From NCBI GenBank assembly GCA_946885645.1, contig CAMPGU010000141.1, positions 1 to 10,230 on the forward strand: a stretch of DNA of 10,230 nt. Direction: 5' to 3'. Numbering within the stretch: position 1 is the first letter of the stretch; every line of letters begins with the position of its first letter. Under the pieces are notes generated by a model. That model did no database searches. It was not told the origin of the DNA and saw nothing but the letters and a program-made list of their open reading frames with translations. The DNA is from an uncultured Haloferula sp. (lineage in GTDB: Bacteria > Verrucomicrobiota > Verrucomicrobiae > Verrucomicrobiales > Akkermansiaceae). Both the position numbers and the translations under genes were made by a program. Positions 1-6,550 of the stretch are shown here, piece after piece.

Positions 1-25
1 TGCTCTACCCCTGAGCTACTCTGCC
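1..25 (-). tRNA. tRNA gene, 5' part only (identity not visible)
   Basis: Read on the minus strand from position 25, the sequence gives a seven-base acceptor strand (GGCAGAG), TA, a D-stem GCTC, a D-loop AGGGGTA and the closing GAGC, followed by A. This is the standard 5' third of a bacterial tRNA. The anticodon arm, T arm and 3' end lie beyond the left edge of the window, so the amino acid cannot be named. The D arm closely resembles that of the complete tRNA-Val at 8852-8926. Confidence 0.85.
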
Positions 26-138
26 GTTCCAAGTCGTTCCCTTGCGGGCGGGCGAAGGCAGTAGCGTCACCCCGCGGGACTGTCCATTGAAAAATCGTCC
101 GCTTGCGCGCCGGATTTCCCGTGGCAGCCTTCGTTTCG

Positions 139-648
139 ATGAATCCCTTCCGAACCCTCCCCCTCCTCGCCGGCCTGCTGGCCCTTCCCTTCTCCACCAT
201 GGCCGCCGAACCCATCGATATTGGATCCGTCCTTCCCGCCGTGGCCGCGCAGGATCAGGACGCCAAGGAAGTGAAACTGGCCGAGGCAGGCGCCGAAGGC
301 TGGACCCTCGTCTATTTCTATCCGAAGGCCGATACTCCCGGCTGCACCAAGCAAGCCTGCTCCCTCCGCGACTCCTACGCCGCCCTCACCGAGAAGAAAG
401 TAAAGGTTTTCGGCGTCAGCATGGACACCGTGGCAGCTCAGAAGTCCTTCAAGGACAAATACAAGCTTCCCTTTACCCTGCTCGCGGACAAGGAAGGGAA
501 GGTCGCCGACGCCTTCGGGGTGCCGCATGAATCCGGCTTCGCCAAACGCCAAGCCTTCCTTTTTAAGGACGGCAAGCTGGTCTGGCGCGACCTCGCCGCC
601 TCCACTGATGAGCAGGCCGCCGATGTGCTTAAGGAGCTGGAGAAGTAG
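139..648 (+). CDS. bcp: Exported PrxQ/Bcp-type peroxiredoxin
   Basis: This is a thioredoxin-fold peroxidase that reduces hydrogen peroxide and organic hydroperoxides. The 169-residue product starts with a typical Sec signal peptide: a short basic start, a Leu/Ala-rich core at residues 6-18 and a likely cut around Met-Ala-Ala-Glu (21-24). The mature protein therefore probably works in the periplasm. The motif PKADTPGCT (62-70) supplies the PxxxTxxC active site with peroxidatic Cys69. Cys74 is the resolving cysteine five residues on, as in the atypical two-Cys PrxQ subclass. Arg137 is the conserved arginine before the last strand. I chose the ATG at 139 over an in-frame TTG at 103 because it opens the signal peptide cleanly. 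No clear Shine-Dalgarno is seen. The gene for the DUF3160 protein, also exported, follows after 47 bp and may be co-transcribed. Which reductant regenerates the enzyme outside the cytoplasm is not shown here. Confidence 0.9.
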   Translation: MNPFRTLPLLAGLLALPFSTMAAEPIDIGSVLPAVAAQDQDAKEVKLAEAGAEGWTLVYFYPKADTPGCTKQACSLRDSYAALTEKKVKVFGVSMDTVAAQKSFKDKYKLPFTLLADKEGKVADAFGVPHESGFAKRQAFLFKDGKLVWRDLAASTDEQAADVLKELEK

Positions 649-695
649 GACCGATAAGAATTGCGACCCGCCCTGCGGAATGATGGCATCCCAAG

Positions 696-2765
696 ATGAG
701 ATGGAGCGCCGCGGTTCTTGCTGTCCTTCTGCCCCTGCTCGCCTCCGGCCAAGAGCCTGATGCCGATGCGAGCGCCAAGCTCGCCAAGGACGGCTTGGTG
801 GTCCTGGATTTCCCGCTGAAGGAGGGATTTTCCGCCTACATCGGCTCCCGACATCCGAATTTCATTACCAGTGATAGCCTGTTAATGGCGTACCACCGGC
901 TTTTTGAAGAATTGGCCTCCCGCCAGTCGATTGCCGAAATGGGCGCGCTCCTCAGGTTTTGGCCGGCGCTCTGGGGCGCGCTGCCGTCAGAGGCTCCTGT
1001 CGGCGAAGCCCACCGGATCGAAGCCCATCGCAGGACGAGGCTTTTGGTAGCCACGGCGTATCGGGCTCTCTTCGGCAAGATCCCCGCGGGGCTCTCGGCG
1101 GAGGAGATCGGAGCAGTGGAAGCGGAGGCCTCGCGGATCGAAAAAGCGGAAGGTGATAGCCCGCCGGTGTGGCTGCAGGCCGCAGGCGAAAATCCCCCGT
1201 ATATCCCCTATCACGCCTTCGCGCCCGGGCCGTGGACGCAGGGCGACGAGATTTTCAAACGTCACTACCGCTGCCGGAAGTGGCTTCAGGAAATGCCGCT
1301 CGATTCCTCCGAGAACGTTTGCCGCGCGATGCTGGAGCAGATCGCGGTGACCGTGATCGAAATGGATCGAAAGTATTCAGAGGCGGTAATGCAACCACCC
1401 TTCCGGACCGATCCCGGACATGGCCTGCTCGAGGCCTTGGGAGGAGATGACTGGAACTACACGGGCCCTGATTTCCCTGAGGAGAGGCGTGCGGACCTGC
1501 GTCGATTTCTGGCCGGCCCCCGCCATTGGACGATGCTCACGGCTGCGGTTCCACTGGGGAGCGAGGTTTCCCGGAAGTTGCTGGAGAGCGACCGCGTCTC
1601 CCGCACTCCCGATGTCATCGGAGCTGCCGTCGGAAATCGGGTGGCCGAATCTCTCCTCGACGAGTCGCTGCGGAAACTGAAGAGCCTCGAAAGATATCCA
1701 TCCGAAGCCGATTCCTTCTACTTCGGGGCGCTCCGGGAGCTGAATCAGGAAACCGACCTACGGGCACCGGAGATCATGCGTTCCGAGGCTTGGAGACGCA
1801 AACAGCTCAATGCGACGCTCGGGAGCTGGACCGAATATCGCTACGCGACACAACTCGCCAACCGGGAAGATGCTCTTTTTATGGGCGTAAGCGCCGAGGA
1901 GCCCGGTTTTGTGGAACCGGTGCCGAAGTTCTACCATGCGCTGGGACTGGAGCTGGAGGATTTGGCGATGAAATATTCTGCCGGTGGCGCGTCCACCGAA
2001 GCTGCCACGCATACCTTGGTGATCCGCCTGAGCATGTGGGCCAGCCTCTTGAAGAAGGCCGGAACCTCGCCAGACGGGAACGTGGACCCGGGATCCGCGA
2101 TTTGGCGGATCGTCACCGTTCAGGGCGAGCTACTGAATGGGCTATTTCCCGAAGTACATCCCGAGGAGGATTTCCAAATGGGATGGCACGAAGAACCACC
2201 GGAACGCCTGCACGAGCTTGCCCGTCTGATCGAAGGACTGGTCGCTGCCTACTGGAGCGGGGAAAAAGCAGCCGCGGGGAGAATCCGGGAGGCACTTTCG
2301 CGAGAGCCGGATGAATTGGGACCGAACCTCTGGCGCTTGGCTTCGATATGCTTCCGCTTGGAGGCAATCGCGGAACGCCAGCTTTCCGGAATGCGTTGGG
2401 AAGGCGATGGCTTTTTCATCGAGCATTTTGGGAAAACTCTGGCGGAGCTAATGTTCTACAAGGGAAACAGCTGCCTCTCCCCTCCTGACGAGGCACCGCG
2501 GATCGTCCGCTACGCCACCCTCGGCACCCCCGGAGGCGCGCGGGTTTTTCACGCCGCCACTGCCCGGCCACGCTTGCTACTCATCCGCTATTCCGACCGG
2601 AGCGGAAAGGAAACCCTCTGCCAGGGAGCGGTGTATGCGTTCCGGAATGTTGAGAAGGATCGAACACCGGGACGCGAAGAATGGTTTGCAGAAGCAGAGA
2701 AGCACCCTTGGCCCGACTGGATGGCCCCGATCGTGGGCGGCGTTAAGGACCCGAAAGGGAAATGA
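696..2765 (+). CDS. Exported DUF3160-like protein of unknown function
   Basis: The 689-residue product begins with a signal peptide (residues 1-19, hydrophobic core followed by Ala-Ser-Gly-Gln), so it is probably exported. Three blocks match what I know of DUF3160 proteins: FITSDSLLMAYHRLFE (56-71), a Tyr-Arg-x-x-Lys-Trp segment near 191-196 corresponding to the family's F-x-A-M-x-W-Y block, and LGSWTEYRYA (375-384) corresponding to the family's LGSWTELRHD. The C-terminal region carries a helical block (546-565) and a late strand LCQGAVYAFRN (641-651), also typical. No catalytic residues are established for the family, so I give no reaction. The protein is mainly helical and rich in Glu and Arg. 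It lies 47 bp after the exported peroxiredoxin gene on the same strand. The start ATG is placed by the signal peptide, and no good ribosome binding site is visible. The family assignment rests on motif memory, not on a search. Confidence 0.75.
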   Translation: MRWSAAVLAVLLPLLASGQEPDADASAKLAKDGLVVLDFPLKEGFSAYIGSRHPNFITSDSLLMAYHRLFEELASRQSIAEMGALLRFWPALWGALPSEAPVGEAHRIEAHRRTRLLVATAYRALFGKIPAGLSAEEIGAVEAEASRIEKAEGDSPPVWLQAAGENPPYIPYHAFAPGPWTQGDEIFKRHYRCRKWLQEMPLDSSENVCRAMLEQIAVTVIEMDRKYSEAVMQPPFRTDPGHGLLEALGGDDWNYTGPDFPEERRADLRRFLAGPRHWTMLTAAVPLGSEVSRKLLESDRVSRTPDVIGAAVGNRVAESLLDESLRKLKSLERYPSEADSFYFGALRELNQETDLRAPEIMRSEAWRRKQLNATLGSWTEYRYATQLANREDALFMGVSAEEPGFVEPVPKFYHALGLELEDLAMKYSAGGASTEAATHTLVIRLSMWASLLKKAGTSPDGNVDPGSAIWRIVTVQGELLNGLFPEVHPEEDFQMGWHEEPPERLHELARLIEGLVAAYWSGEKAAAGRIREALSREPDELGPNLWRLASICFRLEAIAERQLSGMRWEGDGFFIEHFGKTLAELMFYKGNSCLSPPDEAPRIVRYATLGTPGGARVFHAATARPRLLLIRYSDRSGKETLCQGAVYAFRNVEKDRTPGREEWFAEAEKHPWPDWMAPIVGGVKDPKGK

Positions 2766-2786
2766 TCACGCGGATATCCCAATATC

Positions 2787-2840
2787 GCTGAAAATCAGCA
2801 TTCGACATTTCGCGCCCCTCCCCCATCGTCGCGGGGCTTT
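2787..2840 (+). terminator. Weak terminator candidates after the DUF3160 gene
   Basis: Two small inverted repeats follow the stop codon at 2765. One is GCTGA/TCAGC (2787-2791 with 2795-2799, three-base loop). The other is GCCCC/GGGGC (2814-2818 with 2833-2837, 14-base loop), directly followed by TTT. Both stems are only five base pairs and neither has a long U tract. Termination here is possible but weak, and read-through into the beta-CASP gene is equally plausible. Confidence 0.3.
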
Positions 2841-2851
2841 CACGTTTGCTC

Positions 2852-4219
2852 ATGCTGTTTCGTAGCCTTTGCCGTCACGCCGAAATCGGCGCGAACTCTT
2901 ACCTTCTGGATACCGGAAATGCCCGTGTGGTCCTCGATGCCGGTCTTCATCCCAAGCACGACGGCCCGGAGGCCATCCCGCGCTACGATCTGCTCGAAGA
3001 AGGTTCCATCGACTCCGTGGTGATCACCCACGCCCACCTGGACCACATCGGCTCCCTGCCCGTGCTGCTGCACCGCCAGCCGCAGGCGAAGGCATTCTTC
3101 TCCCCGGCGGCGGCCGAACTCGGCACCGCCATGCTTCACAATTCCGTCAATGTGATGCAGTCGAAGCGTACCGAGCTGGGCATCGCCGAATACCCCCTCT
3201 TCACCCACCGGGATCTCGACGAGCTCGAACGCTCGTTCGAAACCCGCGGCTTGGAGCGCCCTTTCGATCTCGATCCCGAGGGCAATCTCCGGGGCGTCTT
3301 CCACGACGCGGGACATGTGCTCGGCTCCACCGGCATCACGATGCGGTGCAACGGCCACCGGATCATGTACACCGGCGATGTGAATTTCGAGGACTCCACC
3401 CTCATCAAAGGGGCGGTGTTCCCGGAAGAGCATGTCGATGCCCTGATCATCGAGACCACCCGCGGCGACAGCACCCGCCGGCCGGACTACACCCGTGAGG
3501 ATGAGGAGCTGAAATTCGCCGAAGGTATCTCCCGCACCCTCCAGCGCCGCGGCAGCGTACTGGTCCCCGTCTTCGCGATGGGCAAGACCCAGGAGATCCT
3601 GACGATGCTCCACCGCTTCAAGAAGCGCGGGCTGATCCCCCGGAAAACCCCGATTTACATCGGCGGTCTGAGCACGAAAATGACGGTGATCTACGACAAG
3701 TTCGCCAAGGGCCGCACTCGCCGCAGCGACGAGGGTTTCCGGATCTTGGAAGACATGGAGCTGGAGGCCGGGAATCGCAAACGCAAGGGTCCCGTCCCAC
3801 TCCAACCCGGCGCGATCTACTGTCTCTCCAGCGGCATGATGAGCGAAAACACCGTTTCGAACGAGTTCGCCCGCGCCGGCTTTCTGGAGAACCCGAAAAA
3901 TTCCCTCTTCTTCGTCGGCTATGCCGACCCGCAGTCGCCCGCAGGCCTGATCCGGGCCGCGGCCGATGGCGAGAAGGTCCTGCTCGATCCCCGCCACGCC
4001 GCAATTCCCCGCCGCTGTGAAATGGAAGTATTCGATTTCAGCGGCCACGCCACCCGTGAATCGCTGCTCGACTACATCATCAAGGTGAATCCCAAAAAGA
4101 CCTTCTTGGTCCATGGCGATCCCAGGGCCAGCGCTTGGTTTGTGGCGCAGCTCAAGGAAAAGTTGCCGACCACGGAACCGATCGTTCCGGAGCCCGGGAA
4201 GGACTACGTCATCGCCTGA
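2852..4219 (+). CDS. Beta-CASP metallo-beta-lactamase, predicted RNA nuclease
   Basis: The 455-residue product is a complete member of the metallo-beta-lactamase/beta-CASP family (CPSF-like bacterial nucleases). The fold's metal motifs are all present: THAHLDHIG (59-67) gives His60, His62, Asp64 and His65. His155 lies in HDAGHVLGS (its second His) and Asp176 in TGD. The three beta-CASP signatures are also there: the acidic residue Glu201 in IIETTRGD (motif A), His399 in FSGH (motif B) and His421 in LVHGD (motif C). By family knowledge such proteins are zinc-dependent cytoplasmic RNases with endo- or exonuclease activity. The exact RNA targets are unknown. The ATG at 2852 is preferred over an in-frame TTG at 2846 because the first strand begins immediately. 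The length is normal for the short single-domain group that lacks the C-terminal RNase J domain. The upstream gap is 86 bp and a hairpin follows the stop. Confidence 0.9.
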   Translation: MLFRSLCRHAEIGANSYLLDTGNARVVLDAGLHPKHDGPEAIPRYDLLEEGSIDSVVITHAHLDHIGSLPVLLHRQPQAKAFFSPAAAELGTAMLHNSVNVMQSKRTELGIAEYPLFTHRDLDELERSFETRGLERPFDLDPEGNLRGVFHDAGHVLGSTGITMRCNGHRIMYTGDVNFEDSTLIKGAVFPEEHVDALIIETTRGDSTRRPDYTREDEELKFAEGISRTLQRRGSVLVPVFAMGKTQEILTMLHRFKKRGLIPRKTPIYIGGLSTKMTVIYDKFAKGRTRRSDEGFRILEDMELEAGNRKRKGPVPLQPGAIYCLSSGMMSENTVSNEFARAGFLENPKNSLFFVGYADPQSPAGLIRAAADGEKVLLDPRHAAIPRRCEMEVFDFSGHATRESLLDYIIKVNPKKTFLVHGDPRASAWFVAQLKEKLPTTEPIVPEPGKDYVIA

Positions 4220-4231
4220 AGGCAATGAGCT

Positions 4232-4417
4232 CTAGCGCCGCCTGATCCAGCGGCGCAATTCGGAGAAGCGCTCCTTGTCCTGCGGCAGGCAGGAGCGGTC
4301 CCCTTCCGGCTGAAGGGAGGAAGATCCCAGGGTGGTCCGGGATTGCGGCTTCGAGCGATCGCCACGATGGAAACCATCGGGGTCGCCGAACCATGCAAGG
4401 CAAATGCGGCGTTTCAT
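4232..4417 (-). CDS. Doubtful small basic protein, 61 residues
   Basis: I do not recognise this ORF. It would encode a 61-residue basic protein beginning MKRRICLAWFG and ending in an Arg-rich helix-like segment (RRWIRRR), with two internal cysteines. Points in favour: it fills an otherwise empty 309-bp gap between convergent genes, its codons mostly end in G or C (clearest in the second half) as in neighbouring genes, and a weak promoter-like pair lies just upstream. Points against: no Shine-Dalgarno, short length, low-complexity polar composition, and a 3' end inside a hairpin better explained as the terminator of the opposing gene. Conservation in related genomes would decide the matter. 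Confidence 0.35.
   Translation of the reverse strand: MKRRICLAWFGDPDGFHRGDRSKPQSRTTLGSSSLQPEGDRSCLPQDKERFSELRRWIRRR
4235..4260 (+). terminator. Terminator-like hairpin after the beta-CASP gene
   Basis: A perfect seven-base-pair GC stem (GCGCCGC at 4235-4241 with GCGGCGC at 4250-4256) encloses an eight-base loop and begins 15 bases after the stop codon. It is followed only by AATT, not a true U tract, so it may act as a weak terminator or as a 3'-end stabilising structure. The same bases would encode the Arg-rich end of the doubtful minus-strand ORF at 4232-4417. Confidence 0.45.
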
Positions 4418-4436
4418 GGGGGGAGGGGAAGGTCAT

Positions 4437-4464
4437 CTATTACCCTAACTTTCCGGGAAATCAA
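4437..4464 (-). promoter_or_regulatory. Weak promoter candidate before the 61-codon ORF
   Basis: On the minus strand TTGATT (4459-4464) is followed after 16 bases by TAATAG (4437-4442), about 20 bases before the candidate start codon at 4417. Both boxes match the housekeeping consensus only partly (four and three of six). The call is tentative, and it matters only if the small ORF is real. Confidence 0.2.
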
Positions 4465-4466
4465 CT

Positions 4467-4478
4467 ACGCGATCGCGT
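4467..4478. repeat. 12-bp perfect palindrome ACGCGATCGCGT
   Basis: ACGCGATCGCGT reads the same on both strands and lies in the gap between convergent genes, two bases beyond the -35-like box of the weak minus-strand promoter. It could be an operator half-site pair or a chance palindrome in GC-rich DNA. Nothing else in the window repeats it as far as I could see. Confidence 0.4.
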
Positions 4479-4516
4479 GATCCGATGATTTCCAGCCGCT
4501 TCCACCACTCCGGCGT

Positions 4517-4538
4517 CTCCCGATTACTTCATCGGGAG
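4517..4538 (-). terminator. Hairpin overlapping the end of the amidohydrolase gene
   Basis: CTCCCGAT (4517-4524) and ATCGGGAG (4531-4538) form a perfect eight-base-pair stem with a six-base loop. The structure contains the TGA stop of the minus-strand amidohydrolase (4529-4531). No U tract follows on the minus strand, so efficiency as an intrinsic terminator is uncertain. Confidence 0.4.
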
Positions 4539-5749
4539 CTCAGGTCCTTCAAGCAGGCCGCGAGCACCTCCACCCCCTTCGCGATGGCTTCGGGCGAGCC
4601 GAGTTCGTCCGGCCGGTGGCTGTCCGCCTCGAAAGATGGCACGAAAATCATCGCTGCGGGACACACGCGCGCCATGAAAAGCGAATCATGAGTTGCCCGG
4701 CTCACTATCCGGCATGTCGAGAAGCCGGCCCCTGCGGCCTTGCCCTCCACCAGCTCCACCAGCGCGGGATCGCATAGCGCGGGATGATCCTGCTTGATCA
4801 CCTGCCAATCCATTTCGACGCCGCGGCGCTTGCAGATCGCGTGGGTTCCGTCGCCGATCCGAGCCAAGGCCTTGTCCCGCTTTTCGCGGTGGGTATCGCG
4901 GAAATCAACCTCCATCTTCACTTCGCAGGACGGGCCGGGGATCGCGCCCGGTTTCACTTCCACCAGCCTGGTCGTCGCCATCGTGTCCGGGCTGCCGCTT
5001 TCCAGCGCCGCCTTCTCCACCAGCAGGGCGATCTCCGCGGCCGCCAGAAAGGCATCATGCCTCTCCGCCATCGGCACCGCGTGGCCTCCGCTGCCCTTCA
5101 ACAGCAGGCGGAAGGCGGACGAAGCGGCAATCTTCTCCACGATCCCGACCTCGATCCCCTTCTCCTCCAGCAGCGGCCCCTGCTCGATATGGAGCTCGAT
5201 GAAAGCGCGGTAGGCCCCCGTGGAAAGCTTCACCGCTCCCAGATCCCCCCGACAGCCGGACGCCAATCTCAGATCCTCCAGGGATCTGCCCTCGCGGTCT
5301 TGCAAGGCACGCGTCTCCTCCGGGGAGATCGTTCCCGCCATCAACCGGCTGCCCAGGCAGCCGATTCCGAAGCGGGTCTTCCCGGCGCTGAACATGATGA
5401 GTTCGACACCCCGTTTCGGCGTATGCCCGCCTTCCTTGAGAACCCGCATCGCCTCGAGTCCGCCGAGCACTCCCACCACGCCGTCATGTTTCCCGGCTTG
5501 GGGGACGGCATCGGCGTGCGAGCCGGTTGCGACTGCGGGCAGGCAGGGCTCCTCGCCTTCCCAGCGGATAAAAAGGTTTCCCACCGGATCTTGCCGCACG
5601 TGAAAGCCGGACCCGCGTGCCAGGGCCGACAGCCATTGCCGCACCTTCAGGTCCTCCGGCGAGAAAAGCACCCGCGTCACCGCCGGGGCGGAAATGGCGG
5701 CGAGTTCGCCGAGCTCCCGCTCGAGCCGACTAGGGGAGGCGGTGGACAT
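4529..5749 (-). CDS. M20-family ureidoglycolate amidohydrolase homologue with altered active site
   Basis: The 406-residue product resembles plant-type ureidoglycolate amidohydrolase and the wider AllC/carbamoylase group, which use two divalent metals to release ammonia from ureidoglycolate or allantoate. Kept landmarks are GSHADAVP (76-83) with His78, GKHDG (86-90) with Asp89, ELHIEQGP (185-192) with His187, Arg284, HDSLFMAR (354-361) and His378 in DSHRP. Three conserved loops are changed. The usual F-T-S-E-E-P-T-R-F reads FSAGKTRF (120-127), so both glutamates (metal bridge and catalytic base) are missing. The usual GHAGAV-type loop reads GHAVPM (222-227), about two residues shorter. The usual A-I-N-S-x-P loop reads AIPGP (269-273), losing the substrate Asn. 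The reading frame is intact. The gene overlaps the end of allE by 20 bp, implying translational coupling. The ATG at 5749 fits the family N-terminus, and an upstream Met at 5830 would lie deep in allE. The family call is firm. Activity is doubtful. Confidence 0.85.
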   Translation of the reverse strand: MSTASPSRLERELGELAAISAPAVTRVLFSPEDLKVRQWLSALARGSGFHVRQDPVGNLFIRWEGEEPCLPAVATGSHADAVPQAGKHDGVVGVLGGLEAMRVLKEGGHTPKRGVELIMFSAGKTRFGIGCLGSRLMAGTISPEETRALQDREGRSLEDLRLASGCRGDLGAVKLSTGAYRAFIELHIEQGPLLEEKGIEVGIVEKIAASSAFRLLLKGSGGHAVPMAERHDAFLAAAEIALLVEKAALESGSPDTMATTRLVEVKPGAIPGPSCEVKMEVDFRDTHREKRDKALARIGDGTHAICKRRGVEMDWQVIKQDHPALCDPALVELVEGKAAGAGFSTCRIVSRATHDSLFMARVCPAAMIFVPSFEADSHRPDELGSPEAIAKGVEVLAACLKDLSSR

Positions 5750-6470
5750 CCTTGTAGTAAAGGTAGCTGGCCGGTTCCTCGCCCATCGCGACGAACCATT
5801 GCGGGCAGTAAGGTGCCATCCAGAGAGCATCGCCCGCCTTCACCGGATAGTAATGGTCGTCCAAACGATAGACCCCTTGGCCGGAAAGCATCAGCAGGCC
5901 GTGTTCCATCACGTGGGTCTCCACGAAGGGCCGCGCCGCGCCCGGCTGACAGGTGACGAGGTTCATCGCCAGATCGTAGCGGGAGTCGGTCGGAATCAGG
6001 GTCTGAAAGACCACCTTTTCATTTCCGGGGAAAGGCTCGGCGGGAATGTCGGAAATGTGACCGTGTACGGCGGGCGGTGCCTCAATATTCTCCACCGGCT
6101 CGAACATCTTGCGGAAGACGGTCAGGCGCGTGCCTTCCGTGCCATGTAGCGCCAGCACGTTTTCGGAAGGGACGAAGAGGAATCCGCCATCGGCCAAGGT
6201 CACATCCCCGTCGTCCCACACGGCCCGGCAATCTCCTGCCTCCACGTAGATCGCGTGCTCGTGTTCATCGGCAGGAAACCACGCGGTACCGCCTTCCGCC
6301 TCATAGACCACGAGGATCTGGCTGAACTCCGCCCCCATCGCGGGAGAAATCAGCACGTGCGCGACAGCGCCCTCCCACCCCGGGAAGGCGCTGGGGACGT
6401 GGCCGTCCGGGGCGATCAAGGCGTGGCGGAGCGAAACACGGGTGCGGGTGTGGCCGAAGAGCGGTGTCAT
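5730..6470 (-). CDS. allE: (S)-ureidoglycine aminohydrolase
   Basis: This 246-residue bicupin converts (S)-ureidoglycine to (S)-ureidoglycolate with release of ammonia, the step after allantoate hydrolysis in purine-nitrogen recovery. The C-terminal cupin carries the manganese ligands with exactly the spacing I know from the Arabidopsis enzyme: Glu184, His186, His190 (in ETHVMEH) and Gln224 (in PQWF). Lys240 in YYKDVHR matches the substrate lysine. The N-terminal cupin (about 35-115) is the usual non-catalytic copy, with a short E-H-E-H segment at 69-72. The length is close to E. coli AllE (about 260). The ATG at 6470 gives the usual family N-terminus (start, then RHALIAPDG at 15-23). An upstream in-frame start at 6521 would run through a strong hairpin. 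The amidohydrolase for the next step follows with overlapping codons. No transporter, allantoinase or regulator gene is in the window. Confidence 0.93.
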   Translation of the reverse strand: MTPLFGHTRTRVSLRHALIAPDGHVPSAFPGWEGAVAHVLISPAMGAEFSQILVVYEAEGGTAWFPADEHEHAIYVEAGDCRAVWDDGDVTLADGGFLFVPSENVLALHGTEGTRLTVFRKMFEPVENIEAPPAVHGHISDIPAEPFPGNEKVVFQTLIPTDSRYDLAMNLVTCQPGAARPFVETHVMEHGLLMLSGQGVYRLDDHYYPVKAGDALWMAPYCPQWFVAMGEEPASYLYYKDVHRLP

Positions 6471-6487
6471 GAATCGAATGCGGGAAT

Positions 6488-6529
6488 CGCCCTGCGCGGC
6501 GGGAGGGGCACTGCCCGCCACGCAGGGCG
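6488..6529 (-). promoter_or_regulatory. Strong hairpin in the allE leader
   Basis: CGCCCTGCG (6488-6496) pairs with CGCAGGGCG (6521-6529). After one C/A mismatch, GGCGGG (6498-6503) pairs with CCCGCC (6514-6519), giving 15 paired bases and a ten-base loop. It ends 18 bases before the allE start codon. Its position suggests a role in the leader transcript, such as an attenuator, RNA stability element or translation barrier. An extragenic palindrome of a repeat family is the other explanation. No U tract follows. Confidence 0.6.
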
Positions 6530-6550
6530 CATCCCGACATAAGGGGAAAC

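Noticed and set aside
41..52. 12-base string CTTGCGGGCGGG shared with 8996-9007, both near tRNA genes
   Set aside because: Distances to the tRNAs differ (16 versus 70 bases), and a few 12-base matches are expected by chance in 10 kb of GC-rich DNA.
63..73. 11-base string AGCGTCACCCC repeated at 8771-8781
   Set aside because: It lies upstream of one tRNA and downstream of the other, so it has no common position. An 11-base match is expected by chance at this scale.
58..86. Promoter-like pair TGGACA/TACTGC upstream of the partial tRNA (minus strand)
   Set aside because: The -35-like box is good and the spacing is 17, but the -10-like box matches too poorly to list as a feature.
103..138. Upstream TTG start extending the peroxiredoxin by 12 residues
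   Set aside because: The extension would precede and disrupt a clean signal peptide starting at the ATG at 139.
2840..4225. Long minus-strand ORF (461 codons) opposite the beta-CASP gene
   Set aside because: It mirrors a gene with complete catalytic motifs. Its product has no recognisable domain and is rich in residues expected from reverse reading of GC-rich codons.
4784..5956. 390-codon plus-strand ORF opposite the amidohydrolase and allE genes
   Set aside because: It spans two well-supported overlapping genes in antisense and has no domain-like segments.
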